Assembly (NCBI GenBank): GCA_913030805.1
Contig: CAJWDL010000001.1
Coordinates: forward strand, 80,239-144,238
Reading direction: 5' to 3'
Source of the DNA: an uncultured Candidatus Pelagibacter sp.
GTDB taxonomy: Bacteria; Pseudomonadota; Alphaproteobacteria; Pelagibacterales; Pelagibacteraceae
DNA: 64,000 nucleotides
Shown: positions 50,562-60,328 of the stretch, piece after piece
Numbering within the stretch: position 1 is the first letter of the stretch
How the letters are laid out: each line of letters begins with the position of its first letter
The notes under the pieces: generated by a model
Told to the model about the DNA's origin: nothing
Seen by the model: only the letters and a program-made list of their open reading frames with translations
Databases searched by the model: none
Made by a program: the position numbers and the translations under genes

Positions 50562-51887
50562 TTAGCAATCCAAGGTATTTAATTTTTCCCAATCTGTGAT
50601 TGGTTTTTCCTTTGAAAAAGTTTCATTGTTGTTAAAATTATTTATCTCATTATTTTTTAATTTTATATAACTGTTGATTATTTTTTCACCAAACGCTTCA
50701 TTTAATTCTCTACTTTCATCAAGTTTTTCTAAGGCGCTTTCCAAATCAGTTGGCAGTTTTTTTAAATGAGGATAATCTCCGTAATCTGTATACATGTTGA
50801 TCATTAAAGGTTTGCCAGGATCTCTTTTGTTGTTCATTCCGTCACTGCCTGCAGCAAGTATCCCTGCTTGTAGTAAATATGGATTTGCAGAACCATCCAT
50901 TAATCTCAATTCAAATCTACCTGCATCAGGTATTCTTATCATGTGAGTTCTATTATTTCCGCTATACGTGATACTACTTGGTGACCAAGTTGCTCCAGAA
51001 GAAGTAGCTGGAGCGTCAATTCTTCTATAGCTATTTATTGTAGGGTTAAAAAAGGCACCCAGTGATTCAGCAGAATGTAAAATACCTCCAAGAAAGTTAT
51101 AAGCTATTTTTGATAAACCAAATTGGTCTCCATTGTCTAAGAATATGTTTTTATTTCCTTGCCAAAGAGAAATGTGTGCATGACATCCATTTCCAGTTAG
51201 GTTTTCAAAAGGTTTTGGCATAAAAGTGGCTCTTAATCCATGTTTTTCAGCAATTGTTTTGACCATAAATTTAAAAAAAACATGCCGATCAGCTGTTTGA
51301 AGGCAGTCAGAATAATCCCAATTCATTTCAAATTGACCATTTGCATCTTCATGATCATTTTGATAAGGGCTCCATCCCAACTGTATCATTGAGTCACATA
51401 TTTCTTTTATCAACTCATATTGACGCATAAGAGCCGACTGGTCGTAACAAGGTTTAGACTGAATATCTCTTTTATCAGCTATTCCTGTGCCTTCATTGTT
51501 GATTAGAAAATACTCACATTCAACACCTGATTTCATTATCAGGTTTTTTTTACCTAATCTTTCTATTTGTTTTTTCAACATTATACGTGGAGATGCATCC
51601 ACTGGCTTATTGTTCATCCACAAATCTGAAGCAAGCCATCCAACTTCTTTATTCCATGGTAATAAAATCAAACTATCAGGATCAGGTATTGCAAACATGT
51701 CAGGATCTGCGGGGGTCATATCCAACCAAGTAGCAAATCCAGCAAATCCAGCTCCGTTTTTTTGCATGTCTTTGACAGCGCCTGCTGGAACTAACTTTGA
51801 TCTTAATACACCAAATAGATCAACAAAACTTATTAAAAAATACTTAATTTTTTTTTGTTTCGCAATTGATGCTAAATTTTTTGCCAT
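50562..51887 (-). CDS. Type III glutamine synthetase-like ligase (GlnT / gamma-glutamylmethylamide synthetase-like)
   Basis: FLISFVDLFGVLRSKLVPAGAVKDMQKNGAGFAGFATWLD, GNGCHAHISLW, NPTINSYRRI; resembles GlnT/GmaS. Confidence 0.82.
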   Translation of the reverse strand: MAKNLASIAKQKKIKYFLISFVDLFGVLRSKLVPAGAVKDMQKNGAGFAGFATWLDMTPADPDMFAIPDPDSLILLPWNKEVGWLASDLWMNNKPVDASPRIMLKKQIERLGKKNLIMKSGVECEYFLINNEGTGIADKRDIQSKPCYDQSALMRQYELIKEICDSMIQLGWSPYQNDHEDANGQFEMNWDYSDCLQTADRHVFFKFMVKTIAEKHGLRATFMPKPFENLTGNGCHAHISLWQGNKNIFLDNGDQFGLSKIAYNFLGGILHSAESLGAFFNPTINSYRRIDAPATSSGATWSPSSITYSGNNRTHMIRIPDAGRFELRLMDGSANPYLLQAGILAAGSDGMNNKRDPGKPLMINMYTDYGDYPHLKKLPTDLESALEKLDESRELNEAFGEKIINSYIKLKNNEINNFNNNETFSKEKPITDWEKLNTLDC

Positions 51888-51895
51888 AAAACAAA

Positions 51896-52042
51896 TTATT
51901 TAAAAATAAAATCTTTGTAAAAAATTATTAAAACAACGGCAATAATCATTATTGCCAAGTAAACTCCATACTTTGCTTTTGGAAAAGCAATTCTGCTCAT
52001 TCGATGAGGTATTTCAGTTTTTTTCTGATCTTCATCATGCAT
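51896..52042 (-). CDS. Small membrane protein, 48 aa (below the ORF-track cutoff)
   Basis: MHDEDQKKTEIPHRMSRIAFPKAKYGVYLAIMIIAVVLIIFYKDFIFK*: one TM, fills the gap between the GSIII gene and the terminator. Confidence 0.6.
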   Translation of the reverse strand: MHDEDQKKTEIPHRMSRIAFPKAKYGVYLAIMIIAVVLIIFYKDFIFK

Positions 52043-52065
52043 AACAATTTTTTTAAATTTAACTC

Positions 52066-52097
52066 AAAAAAAAGGGCGCTAGCAAAACCAGCGCCCT
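52066..52097 (-). terminator. Rho-independent terminator after amt and the 73-aa ORF
   Basis: AGGGCGCT-GGTTTTGCT-AGCGCCCT hairpin followed on the minus strand by a T-run. Confidence 0.85.
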
Positions 52098-52119
52098 AAA
52101 TTTTTAATATTTTATAATA

Positions 52120-52341
52120 TTACCATTCAGTAATATTACTTTTATAGTCATTAGCTCCATATTTCTTTTTAGCTAATTTCTGATGTTCTTCATCTTCTCC
52201 AGTAGCTGTAGCGATAGTCCACCATATCCAGAAAACGATACCAGCAAGTACCCACCACAGTTCGGTTCCAACGTAAGGATAAACTTGTCCTGCCACCTCA
52301 CTTGCGGTCAGATGATCAACCCAATTTGTTAATGTAGCCAT
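52120..52341 (-). CDS. Small Trp-rich membrane protein (73 aa) adjacent to amt
   Basis: One TM (LWWVLAGIVFWIWWTIATATG), GGAGG-type RBS upstream, between amt and the terminator. Confidence 0.75.
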   Translation of the reverse strand: MATLTNWVDHLTASEVAGQVYPYVGTELWWVLAGIVFWIWWTIATATGEDEEHQKLAKKKYGANDYKSNITEW

Positions 52342-52353
52342 ATAGTTCCTCCT

Positions 52354-53730
52354 TTATCTGTTAGATGAAGCAACTGCTCTTTCATCTTTTCGAGCTTGCT
52401 CATTTATATTATAGTCCAGACCAGCCAATTCAACTTCGCGAGGTATACGTAATTTACCTGCGCCATGAAGTATTTTGGCAAGTATCCAACCTGGTATGAA
52501 GCCTAGAATACAGAACATAATAATTGCTCCCGCAATCATTCCCATAGGATTAATCGCTGCATAACCAGCATATCCTGATGAAGGATAACCCCATAGAACG
52601 AAACCGCATATTACAAGTCCAACAACTCCAGCATAACCATGTACCGCAACTGCGCCAACAGCATCGTCAATTTTGAAACGACGTTCAACCCAGTAATGCA
52701 GTTTATATGCACACCATGTACCAACAGCAGCTATTAACAATGCTTGCATCGGATGATACAAATCATTACCCGCTGAAGAAGTGATGATACCAGCTAGTCC
52801 TCCTGAATAAGTCCAGAATGGATCGCCTTTAGAAACCCAGTATCCCATTAGCAATCCTCCAGCCAAAGATAGCAAGAAGTTCATTGTAATGCCACTCAGT
52901 GTCGTTGGTGTTACATAGATATTAGTTGCCGTGAAGAATGTTGTTCCTTCCATTCCATACTCTGGTCCCAAATCAAATATTGGAATATTGCACGCTGCAT
53001 AAAATCCCCAAAAGCCTGTATAAATTAAAAACAATCCAATACAAACTAACCAAGGGTTTCTCGGTCCAATATTTCTCGGCTCTCCACTAGGTGAAAATTT
53101 TCCAATCCGTGGACCCAAAACCGCAAGTACACCTAAGGCAAATCCACCGCAAATCGCATGAATTACACCAGAAGCATATGCATCGTGATAGCCTAGAACT
53201 TTAACCATCCAACCATCGAAATGCCATCCCCAAGCTGCGTCAATTGTCCAGAACACAGAACCAATTGCAATGGCAAGTATACCAAATGCAAAAGTTGTAA
53301 TTCTTTCAATAACTGCTCCTGAGACAATAGAAGCTGCAGTCCAAGAAAATAGTAAGAACGCAGCCCAGAACACTCCCATGATATGATCATTAAGATTAAT
53401 TGCCATTAAAGCATTTGTTGGATTGGCAAGTTCATTTGCACCAAAGCCTCCTCCCAAAATTAAACCAGTACTCTCAGTCATTATTGAAGGAGCAATGCCT
53501 GGTCCAGTTGGAAATGCCCAATAAATCCACCAACCAAAGAAAAACCACGTTATTGTTACCAAAGGTATCAGCAATGTGTTTTTCATCAGAGTATGTTGAT
53601 GGTGTTTGTAACGTGAAGCTCCAACTTCATACATACAGAATCCCACGTGAATTAAAAACATGAGTACTACCGTCATCCAGTAGTAAAATTCCGTAAATAT
53701 GACAGTTAGTGCATCTAATCCGTCAGTCAT
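52354..53730 (-). CDS. amt: Ammonium transporter (Amt family)
   Basis: AmtB-fold hydrophobic protein: SGVIHAICGGFALGVLAVLGPRIGKF, DDAVGAVAVHGYAGVVGLV. Confidence 0.92.
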   Translation of the reverse strand: MTDGLDALTVIFTEFYYWMTVVLMFLIHVGFCMYEVGASRYKHHQHTLMKNTLLIPLVTITWFFFGWWIYWAFPTGPGIAPSIMTESTGLILGGGFGANELANPTNALMAINLNDHIMGVFWAAFLLFSWTAASIVSGAVIERITTFAFGILAIAIGSVFWTIDAAWGWHFDGWMVKVLGYHDAYASGVIHAICGGFALGVLAVLGPRIGKFSPSGEPRNIGPRNPWLVCIGLFLIYTGFWGFYAACNIPIFDLGPEYGMEGTTFFTATNIYVTPTTLSGITMNFLLSLAGGLLMGYWVSKGDPFWTYSGGLAGIITSSAGNDLYHPMQALLIAAVGTWCAYKLHYWVERRFKIDDAVGAVAVHGYAGVVGLVICGFVLWGYPSSGYAGYAAINPMGMIAGAIIMFCILGFIPGWILAKILHGAGKLRIPREVELAGLDYNINEQARKDERAVASSNR

Positions 53731-53849
53731 ATTTAACCTCCCTTAATAGAATCAGCGAATATCTTATTAGGCATAACGAGTAGTACAAGAATATAGAATT
53801 GTTGTTTCACAGTACTTTTAAAATCCAATACAACTAATGCTTGTAGACT

Positions 53850-54245
53850 TTAACTTTTTCTGTACGCTTTTTTTAAATCTACCAAAGGATGTCGTGGTGA
53901 CATTTGAAACTTAATTAATAACTCTCGGGCAATCATATCTCTATCTTGCTGACTATTTGGTAGTTTGATTTTTTTTGGAATAGTAACCCAGCCATTTGCA
54001 TTTCTATCAAAAACGGCAGGACGTCCTTCCTCATAACCCATGTGGATATCCTCTAACCAATTCAAGTCGTCCCATCCCATATGCTCAACATATTTTTTAA
54101 GAAACGGCGTAATTTTTTTATAATCAGGCAATAAATTTACATCGTATCGGTAACCAATATGCTGACCGATCATTTTTTCTCTAGCGCTCTCTTTTTCTTT
54201 TGCTTTGGAAACTTTTTTTATTTTTTTATTTTTTTTCTTTGCCAT
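53850..54245 (-). CDS. Conserved-looking hypothetical protein (131 aa) following mgsC-like gene
   Basis: ORF in operon register; Lys-rich N-terminus MAKKKNKKIKKVSKAKEKE. Confidence 0.7.
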   Translation of the reverse strand: MAKKKNKKIKKVSKAKEKESAREKMIGQHIGYRYDVNLLPDYKKITPFLKKYVEHMGWDDLNWLEDIHMGYEEGRPAVFDRNANGWVTIPKKIKLPNSQQDRDMIARELLIKFQMSPRHPLVDLKKAYRKS

Positions 54246-54251
54246 AATTAT

Positions 54252-55613
54252 TCAAATTTTATGATAATCATCAACTCCAACAGTATGATTTGTTCCGCTT
54301 AAAGGAACTTTTGCTAAAGCAGAAGCTTCCATAGTCAATGCGGCCAAATCTTCCGGTTCTAAAGAATGGACATTTGTTTTTCCGCATGCACGTGCTAACA
54401 ATTGTAACTCTAAAGCCATTGAATGAAGATAATTATAAACTCTAAGAGCAGCATCATCTGGATTTAATCTTTTTCTTAATTTTGGATCTTGTGTTGCAAC
54501 TCCAACAGGGCAACGGCCTGTATGACAATGATAACAATATCCAGCCTTAACACCCATTTCCTTTTCAAAATTAGATTCTGGAATTTCTTTATTGCAATTT
54601 AATGCAATCATTGATCCAGTTCCAATTGCAACTGCATCAGCACCTAAGGCTAAACATTTTGCAAGATCAGCCCCATCCCTTACTCCTCCTGCGTAAATCA
54701 AAGTTATATCTCCTGATTTACCAACATCGTCCAATCCCCTGCGTGCTTCACGAATAGCGGCAATGCCTGGAATACCTGTGTTTGCAGCTGCGATATGCGG
54801 ACCTGCTCCCGTGGATCCTTCCATTCCATCTAAATAAATTGAATCTGGACCACATTTTGCAGCCATACGTATGTCATCATAAACTTTCGCAGCACCTAAT
54901 TTTAATTGTATTGGTATCTGATTGTCCGTTAGTTCTCTCAATTCTTGAACTTTTAATGCGAGGTCGTCTGGACCCAGCCAATCAGGATGTCTTGCTGGTG
55001 ATCGTTGATCTATTCCCGAAGGCAAGGAACGCATTTCAGCAACCTGATCAGTTACCTTCTGTCCCATTAGATGACCACCCATTCCAACTTTTTGTCCTTG
55101 TCCGATAAAAACTTCTATTCCGTCTGCTAATTGAGCATGATGCGGATTAAAACCATAACGAGATTGGATACACTGATAGAACCATTTTTCAGAGTAACGT
55201 CTTTCATCGGGTATCATTCCACCTTCTCCAGAACATGTTGCGCTTCCAGCCATTGTTGCTCCTCTAGCTAAAGCCGTTTTTGCTTCATAAGAAAGTGCGC
55301 CAAAGCTCATACCGGTGATATAAACAGGGATATCTAATTCAATAGGATTTTTGCATCTTGGACCAATAATTGTTTTTGTTTCGCATTTTTCTCTATAACC
55401 TTCAATTACAAAACGAGTAAGTGTTCCAGGCAAAAATACCAAATCATCAAAGGTTGGAATTTTTTTCATTAAAGCCATACCACGCATTCGGTAACGGCCC
55501 AGCTGAGCTTTTATATGAATATCGTCTATAACTTCTGGTGTAAAAATTGTGTTTTTTCCTAACAAACTTTTATTTCTTTCCTCAGTTTTTCGATTATTTT
55601 TCTTTTTTGCCAT
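54252..55613 (-). CDS. mgsC: Glutamate synthase FMN domain-like protein (GlxD/MgsC-like)
   Basis: YITGMSFGALSYEAKTALARGA, YLDGMEGSTGAGP, YCYHCHTGRCPVGVATQDP. Confidence 0.75.
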   Translation of the reverse strand: MAKKKNNRKTEERNKSLLGKNTIFTPEVIDDIHIKAQLGRYRMRGMALMKKIPTFDDLVFLPGTLTRFVIEGYREKCETKTIIGPRCKNPIELDIPVYITGMSFGALSYEAKTALARGATMAGSATCSGEGGMIPDERRYSEKWFYQCIQSRYGFNPHHAQLADGIEVFIGQGQKVGMGGHLMGQKVTDQVAEMRSLPSGIDQRSPARHPDWLGPDDLALKVQELRELTDNQIPIQLKLGAAKVYDDIRMAAKCGPDSIYLDGMEGSTGAGPHIAAANTGIPGIAAIREARRGLDDVGKSGDITLIYAGGVRDGADLAKCLALGADAVAIGTGSMIALNCNKEIPESNFEKEMGVKAGYCYHCHTGRCPVGVATQDPKLRKRLNPDDAALRVYNYLHSMALELQLLARACGKTNVHSLEPEDLAALTMEASALAKVPLSGTNHTVGVDDYHKI

Positions 55614-55616
55614 AAG

Positions 55617-56468
55617 TTAAATTGCCCCTTTTTTCTCTGTTGGCTCTAATTGGTCATAATTCCAAAGTTTTTTGCCTGCAACAACCTTAGTCACTTTTGA
55701 AACATCAAAATCAGATCCAATTTCAGCAACTTTGAGTTTTCTCCTTAGCCAGTCCATGTCTTGAGGTGTAAGTTTTGATTGAATCGCATCACTACCTAAA
55801 GATTTAATTTTGCCACCAACAAATATGGTGCCATCATACATTGAGTCACCCAAATTAATTCCTGCATCTCCCAAAATAATAATTCTTCCTCTTTGCATCA
55901 TAAAACCGGTAAAAGCACCAGCATCACCGCCAACGATAATTGTGCCACCTTTCATATCAATACCAGTTCTTGCACCAACGCTTCCTTTGCAAATCAAGTC
56001 TCCACCTCGAATGGCTGCGCCGAAACAAGAACCTGCATTCTTTTCTATTAGAACTTTGCCAGCCATCATATTTTCTGCACAGGACCAACCAACTCTTCCT
56101 GTTATTCTTACAACCGGTCCATCAATGCATCCAATACCAAAATATCCAAGAGATCCCTCAAAAATTAAATTTAGCTTATTTAATATTCCTACTCCCAGAC
56201 TGTGCTTTCCTTGAGGGTTTTTGACAACAATAGTTCCATAACCCTCTTGCATAAAAGAATTTATTTTTTCGTTAAGTTTATTACAGGTTAGGTCTTTCGC
56301 ATCGATTTCAGTTCTTTTATTAAAATCAACATCGTAAGCACCATAGTAAAAGAAATTTTCAGCTTCTTCAGGATTAAAAAAAACTTGTTGAGTTCTACCT
56401 TTCAAGACTTCCTTATGAAGTCCCATTGAATGTGCTTTGGAATCTTTTGTCTGTTTTAGATTTGCCAT
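55617..56468 (-). CDS. mgsB: Glutamate synthase GXGXG domain-like protein (GlxC/MgsB-like)
   Basis: GAAIRGGDLICKGSVGARTGIDMKGGTIIVGGDAGAFTGFMMQRGRIIILGDAG. Confidence 0.75.
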   Translation of the reverse strand: MANLKQTKDSKAHSMGLHKEVLKGRTQQVFFNPEEAENFFYYGAYDVDFNKRTEIDAKDLTCNKLNEKINSFMQEGYGTIVVKNPQGKHSLGVGILNKLNLIFEGSLGYFGIGCIDGPVVRITGRVGWSCAENMMAGKVLIEKNAGSCFGAAIRGGDLICKGSVGARTGIDMKGGTIIVGGDAGAFTGFMMQRGRIIILGDAGINLGDSMYDGTIFVGGKIKSLGSDAIQSKLTPQDMDWLRRKLKVAEIGSDFDVSKVTKVVAGKKLWNYDQLEPTEKKGAI

Positions 56469-57397
56469 ACTTTGACTTCTCCCTCATAAGGATCATAAGT
56501 ATCAATTTCTTGAGGCAGCAAAGTTCTTATTGCTATTTCTTCGGATCCCAATGCAACTAAGTCATCAGACTCATAAAGCACCATTGGTTTTGCTGCCATG
56601 GTGTCTTTTGTCATACCTAACGAGTCTTTTGTCGCAACTAAATAAGTAAAAACGCCATCTAATTCTTTAAGGGAATCTTTCATACCTTCTTGTAGGGTTC
56701 CACCACTTCTCATTTTTTCTGCTAAATAAACAGCAATAAGTTCCGAGTCACATTCAGACATAAAACGCATTCCTTTATTCTCTAGCGCTCTTCGGTTATT
56801 CCAATAATTTGTTAACTGTCCGTTATGCACCACAGATACATCGCTGAAAGGATAGCCCCAAAATGGATGCGCAGAACGTATATCTACCCCTGATTCAGTA
56901 GCCATTCTTGAGTGACCAATAGCATGTGTGCCTTTTATTTTGTATAACCCATACTGTTTTGAGACAGCATTTGCATCTCCAATATCTTTTACCAATTCTA
57001 AAGTTTTTCCAAGTGATAATATTTCGGTCATTTCTACACTTTCAACTTTTTTTGAAAATTCCATTAGATCTTTGTCATACTTGATAACATATCTAAATGA
57101 ATACGGAGTTAGGCGTTCTTCCTGATATATATCTGCGCCTAAATCTACTATGTGTTTATCTACTTGTTTTTTTCTTGCATCGTAGACTGACTTGTCTTCA
57201 TTAATGGCCGAACTTCCTTCTTTAACATTTTCACCAACTTTAAAACGCATAATATAATCACCCTTACTACCCTCGCCATATAGGGCGTAACCTGTAGAAT
57301 CTGGCCCCCTGTGTTTAAGAGCTTGCAACATATCTTGAAGCTCTTTGCCGATATTAACGGTTTTACCTTTATGGATTAATCCTGCTATTCCACACAT
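56456..57397 (-). CDS. mgsA: Class II glutamine amidotransferase domain protein (GlxB/MgsA-like)
   Basis: MCGIAGLIHKG N-terminal Cys, HRGPDSTGYALYG, SVVHNGQLTNYW. Confidence 0.75.
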   Translation of the reverse strand: MCGIAGLIHKGKTVNIGKELQDMLQALKHRGPDSTGYALYGEGSKGDYIMRFKVGENVKEGSSAINEDKSVYDARKKQVDKHIVDLGADIYQEERLTPYSFRYVIKYDKDLMEFSKKVESVEMTEILSLGKTLELVKDIGDANAVSKQYGLYKIKGTHAIGHSRMATESGVDIRSAHPFWGYPFSDVSVVHNGQLTNYWNNRRALENKGMRFMSECDSELIAVYLAEKMRSGGTLQEGMKDSLKELDGVFTYLVATKDSLGMTKDTMAAKPMVLYESDDLVALGSEEIAIRTLLPQEIDTYDPYEGEVKVWQI

Positions 57398-57416
57398 ATA
57401 AATACTTTCTTTCTAA

Positions 57417-58889
57417 TTATGGCAAGCAATCCAAGTAGGTGTCCAAATCCCATTGCGTTGTGGCACCTAAAAACTTCTCCCATTCATCTCTTTTGTACCA
57501 ATGAAAAACTTTGTACATTTCATCTGGAAGAGCAGATTTAATTACATCATCTTCTGATAAGCGGTCTAGCGCCTCTCCAAGACTCAATGGAAGTTTCTTA
57601 ACATCCTTGCCTGCTTTTTGTGCTTCATAAATATTTCTCGATTCAGGTTTTCCTGGATCTAAATTATTTGAAATTCCATCATCGAATGCTTTAAGTAATG
57701 CGGCTCCCATTAAATAAGGATTATGCATCGAATCAACTGAACGATATTCAAATCTTCCAGGGGCCGAAACTCTAAGTCCGCAGGTTCTATTTTGATAACC
57801 CCAGTCAGCATAAACAGGAGCCCAAAAACCAGTGTCCCACAAACGTCTATAAGAATTTACCGTGGACGAACCAATCGCAGTTAATGCGGGTAAATGTTTC
57901 ATTACTCCGCCAATTGCTTTTAATCCAATTTTACCAGGTAATTGCCTATCTTTTGTATCTGGCATAAAAGTGTTTGTTCCTCCAGATAAATATTTGAAAT
58001 TTCCTTCGTGACCAGCTAATTTTTTAAAACCTAATTTATTTAATTTTTCGGATCCACCTTTCCAAAGAGACATGTTTGTGTGACAACCACTAGCAGAAAC
58101 TCCCATAAATGGTTTCGTCATAAAACATGCAATTAAGTTATTTTCTCTAGCTACCTGTCCACAAATTTGCCTGTAAGTTGATAATCTGTCAGCATTTCTC
58201 AATACATCGTCAAAGGTCCAGTTTAATTCTAATTGACCTGGAGCATCTTCATGATCTCCTTGAATCATGTCCAAACCCATAGCGGTTGAGTACTCTATCA
58301 CCTTCATAAAAACAGGCCTTAAAGATTCAAATTGATCTATATGATAACAGAAAGGTTTTGAAAAACCTTTACCGGTTGGTGTACCGTCGTCATTTCTGGT
58401 TAACCACATCATTTCAGGTTCAGTTCCAATTCTTAAATGTAAACCTTTATATTTTTTTTTAAATTCTTCGTGAATAATTCTTAAATTACCTCGACAATCC
58501 GAAGTTAAATGTCCAGCTGGATTTTTTCTTTCTTCTCTATTTCTGAAGCAAGTACAATAAACTCTTCCTACTCTTTTATCCCATGGTATTTGTGCAAATG
58601 TTTCTGGATCTGGAATACCTACTAATTCATGGGCTTCAGGACCATAACCAATATAATTTTTGTGACGGTCAACAAATAAATTGGCTGTTGACCCATAAAC
58701 TAATTGAAATCCTTTTTCTGCTGTTCTTTCCCAATGTGCAGCAGGAATCCCTTTACCAACAATACGTCCTGTGACCGAAATAAATTGAAAATAAATATAA
58801 GTAATTCCTAATTCGTTAATTTTTTCTCTTACTTCCTTTACTAATTTTGCACGTCCTGGAGCATTAACGTGTCTTTCCAAGTCCGTCAT
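57417..58889 (-). CDS. Glutamine synthetase-family ligase (type III-like), second paralogue
   Basis: IQGDHEDAPGQLELNW, SASGCHTNMSLWKGG, STVNSYRRLWDTGFWAP. Confidence 0.82.
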   Translation of the reverse strand: MTDLERHVNAPGRAKLVKEVREKINELGITYIYFQFISVTGRIVGKGIPAAHWERTAEKGFQLVYGSTANLFVDRHKNYIGYGPEAHELVGIPDPETFAQIPWDKRVGRVYCTCFRNREERKNPAGHLTSDCRGNLRIIHEEFKKKYKGLHLRIGTEPEMMWLTRNDDGTPTGKGFSKPFCYHIDQFESLRPVFMKVIEYSTAMGLDMIQGDHEDAPGQLELNWTFDDVLRNADRLSTYRQICGQVARENNLIACFMTKPFMGVSASGCHTNMSLWKGGSEKLNKLGFKKLAGHEGNFKYLSGGTNTFMPDTKDRQLPGKIGLKAIGGVMKHLPALTAIGSSTVNSYRRLWDTGFWAPVYADWGYQNRTCGLRVSAPGRFEYRSVDSMHNPYLMGAALLKAFDDGISNNLDPGKPESRNIYEAQKAGKDVKKLPLSLGEALDRLSEDDVIKSALPDEMYKVFHWYKRDEWEKFLGATTQWDLDTYLDCLP

Positions 58890-58980
58890 AAAGCAAATCC
58901 TCCCTCAAAGATTAATTTCTTGAACTTAACTCAATTAAATAATGAAATATGTTAGCTGAAAAATAATTACTCGTCTAGAT

Positions 58981-60327
58981 TTAGCTCCAAGGGAAAGGGC
59001 TATTAGAAACTGGGTGCAATTCACCTTTCGCGTATCGATTGAATCTGAATGGTTTGAGTAAAGAACTTTTTTGGCCCAAAATCTCATCTGAAACAAGATC
59101 TCCCACCCCTATCATTTTATATCCGTGGTTGGAGTCCGCAATTATATAAACATTTTCGCAAAATTGATCAAATACAGGAAAAGAATCCGGTGTAAAACAA
59201 CCAAGTCCACCTGAAGGACCTTTTTTGTACACTTTAATTTTTCCCCCAAATCTTTTTTGACAATGAGCCAAAGCTGAACACCACATGTGGGCAAACTCAT
59301 CTCCCGTTTGGTGCTCTTCAGAGTCTACTCCATAAGGGTCTACCTTTACATCATCTGCAGGCTTGTTAATTTTATAAGGCGCAGTTCCTCCTTGAACTCC
59401 ATTGAAATTGAAGTCTGGTTTATAATATATACCCCACATTTTGTCGGTTATTAACGATCCATCTACATCCGAAAACAAATGAGCATCACTATCTACATGA
59501 ATAACTGGAGGTATTTTACCATCATCTGTTTTTTGAAAATTTGGGTCAACTCCCAAAACGCCTTCAGTTAGAAACCAATATATCCACATTGGATAATCTT
59601 TGTGTGTTTTACCTTTTTCATCTTTGATTGAAATTTTTTTTGGAAGTTCAAGTTTGTCCCACAAACCTTTAATCCATGGACCAGCAGCTACAATAACTTG
59701 TTCACAATCAATTGTTCCTTTAGAAGTGACGACACCGGTTACAGCCTTACTATTACTGCCTCTTTTAAAACCAGTAACTTGTGTGCCCGTTATGATTCTT
59801 GTTCCAAAACTTTCAGCCTTATTCGCCAAACCATAAATCGAAGCAGTGTTATTAGCATATCCACCTCTTTTTTCATGCAAAACTGAAGTAATTCCTTTAG
59901 CTTGCCAATCATGAAATATATTTTTCATATATTTCATAGAATCTTCTTTTCCTTCAATAAATTCAGATTCATAACCAATAGCCTTTTGTTGTTCATAGAT
60001 ACTGGATATATTTTTTCTCATGCTTTCAGGGCTTATTTGCATATAACCAACTGGATGGTAACTAAAAACTTTTGGATCACTTTCCCAAATTCTTACGCTG
60101 TGCGTCATGAGTTCTCTCATGGCTGGTTGGAAGTAATTGTTTCGAACTACACCGCAGGCAATACCGCTTGCGCCTGATGCAATCCCCCCTTTATCTACAA
60201 CTACAATATCGTTATTAATGTTGTTTCCGTTTTTTTTCTTAAGTTTTTCAGCTAAATGCCAAGCTGTACTTAAACCATGAATTCCAGCTCCGATAATAAC
60301 AAATCTGGCTTTTTTTGGAAATGCCAT
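58981..60327 (-). CDS. FAD-dependent oxidoreductase (sarcosine/dimethylglycine/N-methylglutamate oxidase-like)
   Basis: FVIIGAGIHGLSTAWHLAEKL, DKGGIASGASGIACGVVRNNYFQPA (DAO/SoxB fold). Confidence 0.82.
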   Translation of the reverse strand: MAFPKKARFVIIGAGIHGLSTAWHLAEKLKKKNGNNINNDIVVVDKGGIASGASGIACGVVRNNYFQPAMRELMTHSVRIWESDPKVFSYHPVGYMQISPESMRKNISSIYEQQKAIGYESEFIEGKEDSMKYMKNIFHDWQAKGITSVLHEKRGGYANNTASIYGLANKAESFGTRIITGTQVTGFKRGSNSKAVTGVVTSKGTIDCEQVIVAAGPWIKGLWDKLELPKKISIKDEKGKTHKDYPMWIYWFLTEGVLGVDPNFQKTDDGKIPPVIHVDSDAHLFSDVDGSLITDKMWGIYYKPDFNFNGVQGGTAPYKINKPADDVKVDPYGVDSEEHQTGDEFAHMWCSALAHCQKRFGGKIKVYKKGPSGGLGCFTPDSFPVFDQFCENVYIIADSNHGYKMIGVGDLVSDEILGQKSSLLKPFRFNRYAKGELHPVSNSPFPWS

Positions 60328-60328
60328 T

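Noticed and set aside
51487-51903. 138-aa plus-strand ORF opposite GSIII gene
   Set aside because: Antisense of a clearly conserved GSIII coding region.
55810-56224. Overlapping plus-strand ORFs opposite mgsB-like gene (134 and 94 aa)
   Set aside because: Pro/Ile-rich antisense of the GXGXG repeat domain; the minus-strand gene explains the region.
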